From assembly GCF_002797595.1 (NCBI RefSeq), contig NZ_PGFE01000006.1:62001-126000 (forward strand): a stretch of DNA of 64,000 bases. Direction: 5' to 3'. Origin of the DNA: Sediminihabitans luteus (lineage in GTDB: Bacteria > Actinomycetota > Actinomycetes > Actinomycetales > Cellulomonadaceae). The notes beneath the pieces are model-generated. The model did not search any database, was not told the DNA's origin, and saw only the letters and a list, made by a program, of their open reading frames with translations. The position numbers and the translations under genes are program-made. Positions 16,218-25,200 of the stretch are shown in pieces (position 1 is the first letter of the stretch; each line of letters starts with the position of its first letter).

Positions 16218-18944
16218 ATGGCGACTCGACCGTCCTCCTCCGCCCGGTCCACCACGGCACGGGCGTCGGCCTCGCGCGTCGGCGGGCGGTCGACGACGGC
16301 CAAGCCCCGCACCTCCGGCGCGTCCGGGCGGACGTCGTCGGGCCGGGCCCAGGCGCAGCGGACCACCGCGGCCCGCAAGCCCGCCGCCCGCAAGCCTGCC
16401 GCCCGCGCGCAGCGACCCTGGCCGGTGCGTGCGGTGTCGGGCCTCTGGCTGGGGGCCGCGCACGCCGTGGGCGGCACGACTCGAGCGATCGGCAAGGGAG
16501 CGAAGGACCTGGACCCCGCACATCGGCGCGACGGCGTCGCGTTCCTGCTGATCGGCCTCGCGGTCGTCGTCGCCGCGCGCGAGTGGTGGGGCATCGAGGG
16601 CGTGTTCGGCGACGTCGTGCACGCGGTCTTCGCGGGCACGTTCGGCGTGGTCGCGGTCGCGCTGCCCGTGCTGCTGATCTGGCTCGCGGTGCGCGTCATG
16701 CGTCACCCGGAGCGCTCGCAGGCGAACTCGCGCGTCGCGATCGGCCTGGGGTTCCTCACGGTCGCGGTCTGCGGCCTCGTGCACGTCTCGGCGGACCTCC
16801 CGGCGCCGCGCGACGGCTTCGCGGCGGTCCAGGACGCGGGCGGGATCGTCGGCTACCTGAGCGCCACGCCCCTCGTGGCGGCGCTGACCGTCTGGTTCGC
16901 GGTGCCGATCCTCGCGCTCGTCGGCTTCTTCGGCCTGCTGGTCGTGACCGCGACGCCCGTGCACGCGATCCCGTCGCGGCTCGGGGCCCTGTACGAGCGG
17001 CTCACGGGCGGCCACGCGTCGTCCGACGTCGTGGACGACGACGACCTGCAGCTCGCCGAGGGCGTCTCGCGCCACGACGGCTCGGAGGACGTGACCGAGA
17101 AGGTCCGCCGCCCGCGCCGCCGCCGCAAGACCCCCGAGCGTGCCGAGGCGCCGGCCGCGGTCGACTGGCCGGGCGGGTTCTCGGGCGACGAGGCGTTCGA
17201 GCGTGCGGCCGAGATCGAGCGGGTCGCGCAGGAGGAGCAGGACGCGGCCGAGGCCGCCGCGACCGAGGTCCTCGAGGCGGACGACGCGACGCGGGCCGTC
17301 CCGCGTCCTGACGGCCCGGCCGGGGCCGAGGTCGTCGTCGGCGCCGGCACCGCCGTGCGGCCCGCCGGGGCACCCGAGCACCAGCCCGTGCCGCAGGGCG
17401 TGCAGGGCGTGCTCGAGGGCGACATCGTGTACCTGCTGCCGAGCGAGGACTCGCTCGTCAAGGGGGCCCCGCACAAGGTGCGCTCGGCCGCGAACGACCG
17501 CGTCGTGGAGTCGCTCACGCGGGTCTTCGAGCAGTTCACGATCGACGCGAAGGTCTCGGGCTTCACGCGGGGGCCGACGGTCACGCGCTACGAGGTCGAG
17601 GTCGGTCCGGCCGTCAAGGTCGAGCGGATCACCTCGCTGTCCAAGAACATCGCGTACGCGGTCGCGAGCGCCGACGTGCGCATCCTGTCGCCCATCCCGG
17701 GAAAGTCGGCGATCGGCATCGAGATCCCGAACTCGGACCGCGAGACCGTGGTGCTGGGCGACGTGCTGCGCTCGTCGGCCGCGCGCCGCACCGAGCACCC
17801 GCTCGTCATGGGCGTCGGCAAGGACGTCGAGGGCGGCTACGTCGTGGCGAACCTCGCCAAGATGCCGCACATCCTGGTCGCGGGAGCCACCGGCGCCGGC
17901 AAGTCGAGCTTCATCAACTCGATGATCACGTCGATCCTCATGCGTTCGACCCCCGAGCAGGTGCGCCTCGTGCTCGTCGACCCCAAGCGCGTCGAGCTCA
18001 CGATCTACGAGGGCATCCCGCACCTGATCACGCCCATCATCACGAGCCCGAAGAAGGCCGCGGAGGCGCTCGAGTGGGTCGTGCGCGAGATGGACGCGCG
18101 CTACGACGACCTCGCGATGTTCGGGTACAAGCACGTCGACGACTTCAACACCGCGGTGCGTGCGGGCAAGGTCACGCCGCTGCCCGGGTCGGAGCGCAAG
18201 ATCGCCCCCTACCCGTACCTCCTGGTCGTCGTCGACGAGCTCGCGGACCTCATGATGGTCGCCCCGCGCGACGTCGAGGCGTCGATCCAGCGCATCACGC
18301 AGCTCGCCCGTGCCGCCGGGATCCACCTGGTGCTCGCGACGCAGCGCCCGTCGGTCGACGTCGTCACGGGCCTCATCAAGGCCAACGTGCCGTCGCGGCT
18401 CGCGTTCGCGACCTCGTCGCTCGCGGACTCGCGCGTCGTGCTCGACCAGCCGGGCGCCGAGAAGCTCATCGGTCAGGGCGACGCGCTGTTCCTGCCGATG
18501 GGCGCCGCCAAGCCGATGCGCGTGCAGGGCGCCTGGGTGTCCGAGCGCGAGGTGCACGCCGTCGTCGAGCACGTCAAGGCCCAGCTCAAGCCCGTCTACC
18601 GGGAGGACGTCGCGGTCGCGGCGGGCGCCAAGAAGCAGGTCGACGAGGACATCGGCGACGACCTCGACCTGCTGCTGCAGGCCGCGGAGCTCGTCGTGAC
18701 GAGCCAGTTCGGCTCGACCTCGATGCTGCAGCGCAAGCTGCGCGTCGGGTTCGCCAAGGCGGGACGGCTCATGGACCTGCTCGAGTCCCGCGAGATCGTC
18801 GGTCCCTCCGAGGGGTCGAAGGCGCGCGAGGTGCTCGTGCAGCCCGACGACCTGCCGGGCACGCTCGCGATGCTGCGCGGGGAGCCCGGCGCGGAGGTCT
18901 ACGACCAGGCCGCCCCGGCCGACGGGGACGACCCGCTCGCCTGA
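16218..18944 (+). CDS. ftsK: DNA translocase FtsK/SpoIIIE
   Basis: FtsK pumps chromosomal DNA through the closing division septum. The 908-residue protein starts with a basic Ala/Arg/Lys tail, then about four membrane helices (about 110-255) and an acidic linker. The motor follows, with Walker [10 protein letters not shown] (Lys562), Walker [14 protein letters not shown] and the [16 protein letters not shown] block. A C-terminal winged-helix gamma domain (about 830-890, [22 protein letters not shown]) would read orienting DNA sequences. The first in-frame ATG after a TACGGT -10 is used. It converges on capA. Confidence 0.96.
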   Translation: MATRPSSSARSTTARASASRVGGRSTTAKPRTSGASGRTSSGRAQAQRTTAARKPAARKPAARAQRPWPVRAVSGLWLGAAHAVGGTTRAIGKGAKDLDPAHRRDGVAFLLIGLAVVVAAREWWGIEGVFGDVVHAVFAGTFGVVAVALPVLLIWLAVRVMRHPERSQANSRVAIGLGFLTVAVCGLVHVSADLPAPRDGFAAVQDAGGIVGYLSATPLVAALTVWFAVPILALVGFFGLLVVTATPVHAIPSRLGALYERLTGGHASSDVVDDDDLQLAEGVSRHDGSEDVTEKVRRPRRRRKTPERAEAPAAVDWPGGFSGDEAFERAAEIERVAQEEQDAAEAAATEVLEADDATRAVPRPDGPAGAEVVVGAGTAVRPAGAPEHQPVPQGVQGVLEGDIVYLLPSEDSLVKGAPHKVRSAANDRVVESLTRVFEQFTIDAKVSGFTRGPTVTRYEVEVGPAVKVERITSLSKNIAYAVASADVRILSPIPGKSAIGIEIPNSDRETVVLGDVLRSSAARRTEHPLVMGVGKDVEGGYVVANLAKMPHILVAGATGAGKSSFINSMITSILMRSTPEQVRLVLVDPKRVELTIYEGIPHLITPIITSPKKAAEALEWVVREMDARYDDLAMFGYKHVDDFNTAVRAGKVTPLPGSERKIAPYPYLLVVVDELADLMMVAPRDVEASIQRITQLARAAGIHLVLATQRPSVDVVTGLIKANVPSRLAFATSSLADSRVVLDQPGAEKLIGQGDALFLPMGAAKPMRVQGAWVSEREVHAVVEHVKAQLKPVYREDVAVAAGAKKQVDEDIGDDLDLLLQAAELVVTSQFGSTSMLQRKLRVGFAKAGRLMDLLESREIVGPSEGSKAREVLVQPDDLPGTLAMLRGEPGAEVYDQAAPADGDDPLA

Positions 18945-18952
18945 CCGGTGAG

Positions 18953-18978
18953 CGCCCGATCGCCTCAGGCGTCGGGCG
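18953..18978. terminator. Bidirectional terminator between ftsK and capA
   Basis: CGCCCGA pairs with TCGGGCG and inner CGCC with GGCG; the capA stop codon sits in the loop. The hairpin serves both converging genes. Confidence 0.7.
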
Positions 18979-20308
18979 AGGCGGAGTCGGGCGAGGTGGG
19001 CACCGACGGTGCCGTCGCCGTCGGGACGGGGGTCTCCTCGCGGGGGACGACGACGGGCGGCGGGCCCGTGGGTGTCGGCGGCGTCGTGCGCTCGGGCGCG
19101 TCGGTGCCGACCACGGAGCGCACCGCGGCCAGACGGTCCGCGACGGTGGCCGCGCTGAGCGTCCCGACGCCGCCCGCGACGTCCTCGAGCACGTGCACGT
19201 GGTGGTGGTCGGCCGTGTCGACGGTCGTCGCCGACCACTCGACGCCCGTGACGTGGGCAGGAGCCCCCGGCTCCTGGACCACGGTCGCGGTCATCAGGAT
19301 CCCGTTCGACGTCGCGGGCGAGCAGCAGCTCGCGTCCTGGTTCGAGACGTAGTTGCCGAGCCCGTACGCGACCCACAGACCGGCGCCGTCGGGGCCACCG
19401 TCGAGGCGCTCGATCGCCTGGGGCACGTGCGCGTGGTGCCCGATCACGAGGTCCACGGCCCCCGAGGCGGCGAGGTCGTGCGTGACCTGCACCTGCTGGT
19501 CGGTCAGCGTCGTCGTGTACTCGACGCCCGCGTGCAGGCTCACGACCACGAGGTCGGCCCCGGCGGCGCGCGCGGCGGTCGCCTGCTGGACGATGGCGGC
19601 CGTGTCGATGAGGTTCACCGACCACGGCTGCTCGGCGGGGACGGGCAGGCCGTTGGTGCCGTACGCGGCCGAGATGTGCGCGACGGTGAGCGTGCGCCCG
19701 GCCCGCTCGAGCCGGTACAGCTGGGGGAGCGCGGCCTCGGCCGCGGTCCGCGCCGTCCCGGTGTGCCCCAGGCCAGCGGCGTCGAACGTGTCGAGGGTGG
19801 CCTCGACGCCCGCGAACCCGCGGTCGACCGAGTGGTTCGACGCGGTCGAGCACCCGTCCCACCCCTGCTCGGCGAGGTCGCCGACGATCTGGGGGAGGGC
19901 GGCGAAGCGGGGGTAGCCGCTGGCCTGCTCGCCCGCCGGGGTCACGGGGACCTCCATGTGGCACAGCGCCAGGTCGGCGCCGGAGACCCACGGGTCGGCC
20001 CCGGCGAGGAGGTCCGAGAAGTCGTACCCGCCGTCGGCCGTGCGCGCGGACGCGTTGACCGGGGTGTGCGGCAGGACGTCGCCCGTCGCGACGATCGTGA
20101 AGGTCGCGGCCTGCGGCGTCGGCGTCGGGCTCGGCTCCTGGGTCGCGGCGACCGCGACCTGCGGCGACCCGGACGCCTGCACGCTCGCGGGCGGCTCGTC
20201 GAACAGGACCGTGCCGAGCGCGCCCCCGACGACGAGGGCGAACGTCGCGACGACGGTGCCGGCGACGAGACGTCGCGGCCGACGACGGCGACGGAAGTGA
20301 CGGGTCAT
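18965..20308 (-). CDS. CapA family (poly-gamma-glutamate type) metallophosphatase-like protein
   Basis: A 447-residue membrane-anchored protein. A basic N-terminus and one helix (about 13-35) precede a Ser/Pro/Thr linker and a CapA/PGA-cap domain (about 70-345) of calcineurin-like fold. Metal-site motifs are ATGDVLPH, ASNHSVDRG, SLHAGVEY and IGHHAHVPQ. A Pro/Thr-rich tail ends the protein. The family includes CapA of Bacillus capsule synthesis, but the other cap genes are absent here, so the substrate is unknown. TATCCT six bases before the ATG predicts a leaderless start. It is divergent from pgsA. Confidence 0.87.
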   Translation of the reverse strand: MTRHFRRRRRPRRLVAGTVVATFALVVGGALGTVLFDEPPASVQASGSPQVAVAATQEPSPTPTPQAATFTIVATGDVLPHTPVNASARTADGGYDFSDLLAGADPWVSGADLALCHMEVPVTPAGEQASGYPRFAALPQIVGDLAEQGWDGCSTASNHSVDRGFAGVEATLDTFDAAGLGHTGTARTAAEAALPQLYRLERAGRTLTVAHISAAYGTNGLPVPAEQPWSVNLIDTAAIVQQATAARAAGADLVVVSLHAGVEYTTTLTDQQVQVTHDLAASGAVDLVIGHHAHVPQAIERLDGGPDGAGLWVAYGLGNYVSNQDASCCSPATSNGILMTATVVQEPGAPAHVTGVEWSATTVDTADHHHVHVLEDVAGGVGTLSAATVADRLAAVRSVVGTDAPERTTPPTPTGPPPVVVPREETPVPTATAPSVPTSPDSASPDA

Positions 20309-20412
20309 CCGCGCAGGATAGTGGCGGCAGGCGCCGATCCGGCACCTGCGGCCGAGGGGCGGGACGTCGCGCGCGGTCCTCGGCACGCCCCTGCTGGCCC
20401 TAGGGTGGTGCT
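20309..20412. promoter_or_regulatory. Divergent leaderless promoters for capA and pgsA
   Basis: TATCCT on the minus strand (20315-20320) is six bases before the capA ATG. TAGGGT on the plus strand (20401-20406) is six bases before the pgsA GTG. Confidence 0.6.
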
Positions 20413-21039
20413 GTGGTCGTCGCACTCAAGTCCTCCTGGAACGCCGCCAACGCCGTCACGGTCGTGCGGATCGCCCTCGTGCCGTTCTTCGCCTGGGCGC
20501 TGCTCGCCGACGGAGGGCACGAGGCAGGATGGCGCTGGTGCGCCGCCACGATCTTCCTGCTCGCCGCGGCGACCGACCGGCTCGACGGCTGGCTCGCGCG
20601 CCGGTCGGGCCAGGTCACCGACCTCGGCAAGCTGCTCGACCCGATCGCCGACAAGCTCCTCGTCGGGACGGCGCTCGTGCTGCTCTCGTGGCTGGGCGAC
20701 CTGTGGTGGTGGGTCACGGCCCTGATCCTCGTGCGCGAGCTCGGGATCACGCTGATGCGGTTCGCGGTGCTCAAGTACGCCGTCATGCCCGCGTCGCGCG
20801 GCGGCAAGCTCAAGACCGTGCTGCAGGCGGCCGCGATCGGCCTCTACCTCCTGCCCCTGGACACCCTGCCCGGCTGGATCGCGGTGCTCGCCGCGATCAC
20901 CATGGGTGCGGCGCTGGTGGTCACGGTGGTCACGGGGGTCGAGTACGCGTACCAGGGGTGGCGCCTGCGCCGCGCGGGGAAGCGCGAGCAGCGGCGCGAG
21001 CGCGCGGCCGACCCCGACGCCGGGCCCTCCGGCGCCTGA
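20413..21039 (+). CDS. pgsA: CDP-diacylglycerol-glycerol-3-phosphate 3-phosphatidyltransferase
   Basis: PgsA makes phosphatidylglycerol phosphate in the inner membrane. The 208-residue protein has the complete CDP-alcohol phosphotransferase signature from Asp55 to Asp80, beginning DRLDGWLARR and ending GKLLDPIAD, in exact family spacing. About five membrane helices follow the family pattern, with a basic C-terminal tail. It heads the conserved pgsA-cinA-clgR group; its stop overlaps the cinA ATG. Confidence 0.95.
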   Translation: MVVALKSSWNAANAVTVVRIALVPFFAWALLADGGHEAGWRWCAATIFLLAAATDRLDGWLARRSGQVTDLGKLLDPIADKLLVGTALVLLSWLGDLWWWVTALILVRELGITLMRFAVLKYAVMPASRGGKLKTVLQAAAIGLYLLPLDTLPGWIAVLAAITMGAALVVTVVTGVEYAYQGWRLRRAGKREQRRERAADPDAGPSGA

Positions 21040-21578
21040 TGTCGACGGCCGCGCGAGCCACGGACCTCGGTCCTGTGCCCTCCGCCCCGGCACCGGCCGC
21101 CGCCGAGCTCCTGGAGCTCGCGCGGCGCTCCGGGACCACGATCGGGGTCGCCGAGTCGCTCACGGGCGGCCTGGTCACGGCCGCGCTCGTCGCGGTCCCC
21201 GGCGCGTCGGACGTGCTGCGCGGCGGCGTGACGGCCTACGCGACCGACCTCAAGACCGAGCTGCTCGGTGTCGACCGCGCACTGCTCGCCGAGCACGGCC
21301 CGGTGCACCCCGACGTCGCGCGCGCCATGGCCGAGGGCGTCGCGCTGCGCACGGGGGCGCTCGCGGGGCTCGCGACCACGGGCGTCGCCGGACCGGGCCC
21401 GCAGGACGGGCACCCCGCGGGCACCGTCCATGTCGCGGTGAGCACCGCGGCACGGACCGTCGTCCGGTCGCTGCGGCTGGACGGCGGGCGCGACGACGTG
21501 CGGCTCGGTGCCGTGCGGGCGGTGCTGGCGCTCGCGGTCGAGGAGCTGCGGGAACAAAGTGCGCCGGACGACCGTTGA
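21039..21578 (+). CDS. CinA C-terminal domain protein (NMN amidohydrolase-like)
   Basis: A 179-residue stand-alone CinA C-terminal domain. In the family (PncC) this deamidates nicotinamide mononucleotide to recycle NAD. Family motifs seen are [36 protein letters not shown] and GTVHVAV. The N-terminal molybdopterin-binding-like part of full CinA is absent, as in many actinobacteria. The ATG overlaps the pgsA stop. A role in competence should not be assumed. Confidence 0.9.
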   Translation: MSTAARATDLGPVPSAPAPAAAELLELARRSGTTIGVAESLTGGLVTAALVAVPGASDVLRGGVTAYATDLKTELLGVDRALLAEHGPVHPDVARAMAEGVALRTGALAGLATTGVAGPGPQDGHPAGTVHVAVSTAARTVVRSLRLDGGRDDVRLGAVRAVLALAVEELREQSAPDDR

Positions 21579-21626
21579 ACCGCACGTGAACTCCACCCGC
21601 CCGAAGAATCGGACTCTGCACGTCGG

Positions 21627-21648
21627 CCCGCGACCCGCGGGGTACGGT
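21627..21648 (+). promoter_or_regulatory. Candidate ClgR autoregulatory site and -10 of clgR
   Basis: The inverted repeat CCCGCGACCCGCGGG contains CGC-N5-GCG, the core described for ClgR operators. The -10 element TACGGT starts two bases after the palindrome (21643-21648). In such GC-rich DNA the short core can occur by chance, so this is a position-supported inference. Confidence 0.45.
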
Positions 21649-21768
21649 AGGAGCACCCCCGACCGGGGCACGGATTCGAGAGCAGCTGCTACGAGAAGCA
21701 TGGATACGAGAACTGTCGTCGGTACGGCTCCGGCACCGACGGCCACAGACACGGGAAGGGGGCGCCAG

Positions 21769-22104
21769 ATGATTGTTCTTCGTCGTGAGATCGGTGATGT
21801 GCTGCGGGATGCTCGCCAGCGTCAGGGGCGCACCCTGCGTGAGGTGTCGTCCGACGCGCGCGTCTCGCTCGGGTACCTGAGCGAGGTCGAGCGCGGCCAG
21901 AAGGAAGCGTCGTCCGAGCTGCTGGCCTCGATCTGCGAGGCCCTGGACACGCCGATGTCCCTCGTCCTGCGCGAGGTGAGCGACCGGATCGCCGTGAGCG
22001 AGGGGCTCGCGATCCCGGACACCATCCCTGCGGACTTCGCGATGACGAGCCTGGGTCGCCCCGGGCCGTCGCGCGCACCGGAGGATCTCCAGCCGGTCGG
22101 CTGA
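21769..22104 (+). CDS. clgR: ClgR-type helix-turn-helix regulator
   Basis: A 111-residue XRE-family activator. Residues about 5-65 form the helix-turn-helix ([41 protein letters not shown]), closely matching ClgR, which activates clp protease and other stress genes. Position downstream of pgsA-cinA also fits. ATG 21769 has a purine-rich GGGAAGGGGG upstream; an in-frame ATG about 23 codons earlier (21700) is a less likely alternative. The C-terminus is a short Pro-rich tail. In relatives ClgR is itself degraded by Clp. Confidence 0.9.
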   Translation: MIVLRREIGDVLRDARQRQGRTLREVSSDARVSLGYLSEVERGQKEASSELLASICEALDTPMSLVLREVSDRIAVSEGLAIPDTIPADFAMTSLGRPGPSRAPEDLQPVG

Positions 22105-22121
22105 GCCTCAGGGACCCACGA

Positions 22122-22155
22122 CGAAGGGCGCGCCGCACGAGCGGCGCGCCCTTCG
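22122..22155. terminator. Bidirectional terminator between clgR and lhr
   Basis: Perfect 15-bp stem: CGAAGGGCGCGCCGC pairs with GCGGCGCGCCCTTCG around ACGA. Two further terminators in this window begin with the same CGAAGGGC and end with GCCCTTCG. Confidence 0.85.
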
Positions 22156-22224
22156 CGCGTCCCGGCTCCCCGGCAGTCCCGGCTCCCGGCATCCCCGGTA
22201 TCCCCGCCGTGCTGGCGTGCGCGC

Positions 22225-22288
22225 GGGCCTGTGCAGCGCGGGCGGGCCCGGTCAGCGCGGGCCCGGTCAGCGCGGGCCTGTTCAACGC
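22225..22288. repeat. 15-bp tandem repeat spanning the lhr stop codon
   Basis: Four copies of a unit close to GGGCCCGGTCAGCGC, with a 4-base insert after the first, run into the lhr 3' end. The lhr stop (22282-22284) lies inside the last, most diverged unit, so this array sets where the protein ends. Confidence 0.8.
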
Positions 22289-25200
22289 GGTGCGCGCACC
22301 CCGCGCGGGGTGATCGTGAACCCGGCGTCGAGCAGCGCCGCGACCGCGCCCTCGCGGGGCATCCGGCCCGCGGCGGCGAGCGTGTCGAGGCCGTCGACCC
22401 GCGTGATCACGCTCGACGGCAGTCGTCCGGCACGGCCCGCGGCGGCGAGCTCGGCGCAGGCCGCGGCGAGCTCGCCCGCGTCGCCCGACGTCAGCAGCGA
22501 TCGCCCGCCGCGCTCGAGGTAGAGCACGAGCGCACCGTCCACGAGCACGACGACGGCGCCGGCCTTGCGGCCGGGGCGGTGCCCGCCGTCGCGGGTGCGG
22601 TCGGGCCACGGCAGCGCCGCGCCGTAGGGGTTGGCGGGGTCGGTCGCGGCGAGCAGCAGCGCACGCCGTCGCGGTGCGGCCCCGTCCTGCCGGGAGTCGT
22701 CGCGCGACCGGGCACGGTCGGCCGCCCCGGAGCGGAGCTGGTCGACGGCCCCCGGCAGCGCGAACTGTGAGGCGCCCAGGTGCTCGACGAAGTAGCCGCG
22801 GCGCACGGTCCCCGTCCCCTCGAGCTCGCCCAACGCGCGGTACACGCCCCGGAAGTAGTCGGGCACGCCTTCGGCGTGCGCGGTGCCGCGCGTCAGCAGC
22901 CCGTGCCGGTCGAGCAGCACGCGCGTGAGCGCGGCGGTGCGGCGGGTCGGGTCCGGCTCGACGGCGGGCAGCGCCGACCACCGCCCCCCGCCCGCCGGGA
23001 GGGTCTCGTCGGGGCGGCCGGGCCGGCCGAGGTGCGCGAAGCGGGCTCGCGCGAGCGGCCGTGGCCGGGCTCCGGGGCGGGGTGCGCGGTGGCCGCCACC
23101 GCGGACGCCGAGCCGGTCGCGCAGCGCGCCGAACCCGTCGTTGGTCACGCGACCCGCCCAGACCAGGTCCCAGAGCGCGTCGAGCGTGCTCGCGGCGTCG
23201 GACCCTGCGAGCGAGGCGAGGCGCGGGAGGAAGTACCCGCCGGTGCCGGTCAGGAGGTCGAGCACGACGCGGTGCAGGTCCGAGTCGAGCGGTCCGCCCT
23301 CCTCGATCGGTGCGGGAGCGGGCAGCGTGAGGTCGGCGCCGTCGGCGAGGTGCAGGCTCACCAGTCCGTCACCCGCGCCCGGGAGCGGCCCGTGGCCGGC
23401 CCAGAGCACCTCGCCCGCGGTCGTGAGGCTGTCGAGCATGGTCGGCGCGTAGTCGCTCACGCGGGCGGGCAGCACGAGCGTCTCGATCGCCGAGGCCGGC
23501 AACGCCAGGCCGGCGAGCTGCTCGACGGCCTCGAGCAGGCCGTCGGTCCCGCGCAGCGTCCCGAGGCGGTGCCAGCGTGGGGCGAACACCCCCAGGGCCT
23601 CCTGCTCGACGGGCTCGATCTCGGAGCGCAGGGCGGCGAGCGAGCGGCGCCGCAGCACGCGCAGCACCTCCGCGTCGCACCACTCGTCTCCCGTGCCGCC
23701 GAGCGGTTCGGGGCGCAGGCGGCCGTGCACCACGGTGCGCGACCGTTCGAGCCGGCGCAGCACCTCGGCGACGGGGTGCACGCCGAGCCCGAGCCTCGCG
23801 GCGAGGTCGGTCGCGGCGAACGGCCCGTGCGTGCGCGCGTGGCGGCGCACGAGGTCGCCGAGCGGGTCATCGACGGGCGCGGTCAGCGCGGCGGGCAACC
23901 CGGCGGGGAGGGCCACGCCCAGGGCGTCGCGCAGGCGTCCGGCGTCCTCGACGACGGCCCAGGCCGGACGGCCGGCGACGCGCACCTCGATCACGCGGCG
24001 GGCGTCGACCATCGCGGTCAGCCAGGCCGTGACGTCGGGGGCGTGCTCGGGGTCGGTGCGCGCCGCGGCCTCGTCGAGCGTGAGCGGCCCGGTGCGGCGC
24101 AGCACGTCGACCATGCCCTCGGCGTCGCGGGCGCGCCGCCCCGGCGCGCGCAGGGCGATCTCGGCCTCGGTGCGCTCCACGACGTCGGGGTCGAGCAGGT
24201 CCGCGAGCTGCGACGCGCCGTCGGCGGTGCCGAGCAGCTCGGCGAGCAGCGTGGGGTCGAGCGTGAGCGCGGCGGCTCGTCGCTCCGCGAGCGGCGAGTC
24301 GCCGTCGTAGAGGAACTGCGCGGTGTACCCGAACAGCAGCGACCGGGCGAACGGCGACGGCGTGGGCGTCTCGACCTCGACGACCCGCACGCGCCCCGCG
24401 GCGAGGTCGGTCATGAGGGTGCGCAGCGCGTCGACGTCGAAGTCGTCCTGGAGGCACTCGCGCACCGCCTCGAGCACGACCGGGAAGTCGTCGTGCTGCG
24501 CCGCGACCGCGAGCAGCTGCGCGGACCGGTGCCGTTGCTGCCACAGGGGCTGACGCCGGTCGGGGCGCCGGCGCGGCAGCAGCAGCGAACGGGCGGCCGC
24601 CTCGCGGAACCGGGCGGCGAACAGCGCCGACCCGGCGATCTCGGCGCGCACCGCGTCGAGCACGTCGTCGGGGTCGATCAGGAGGTCGGCGGCCGTGACG
24701 GTCGTCGTCCCGCCGCCCGACTCCCAGTCCTCCGCGGTGTCCGGCAGCCGCAGCACGATCCCGTCGTCGGCGTGCACCGCGGCGGCGTCGAACCCGAACC
24801 GCTCACGCAGCCGCCCGGCCAGCACGAGCGCCCACGGCGCGTGCACGCGCGCGCCCCACGGGGAGTGGATCACGACGCGCCAGTCGCCGAGCTCGTCGCG
24901 GAACCGCTCGACCACGACCGTGCGGTCGTCGGGCAGCCGGCCCGTGGCCGTGCGCTGCTCACGCAGGTACGCCGCGACGTTCTGCGCGGCCCACGGGTCC
25001 AGGCCGCCCGCGGCGAGCCGGCGAAGGACGGCGCCGGGCTCTGCCGGGTCGTCGGCCGCGGAGGTCTCCCGCACCCACGTGCCCACGGCGCGGCCGAGCT
25101 CGGCAGGCCGTCCGGGCTGGTCGCCCTTCCAGAACGGCAGCCTCCCGGGCGCGCCGGGCGAGGGCGTCACGAGCACGCGGTCGGGCGTGATGTCCTCGAT

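Noticed and set aside
15663-20345. Open frame of 1560 codons on the minus strand over DUF4328, ftsK and capA
   Set aside because: A shadow of high-GC codon use. ftsK on the other strand has intact Walker motifs, and the frame crosses several unrelated genes.
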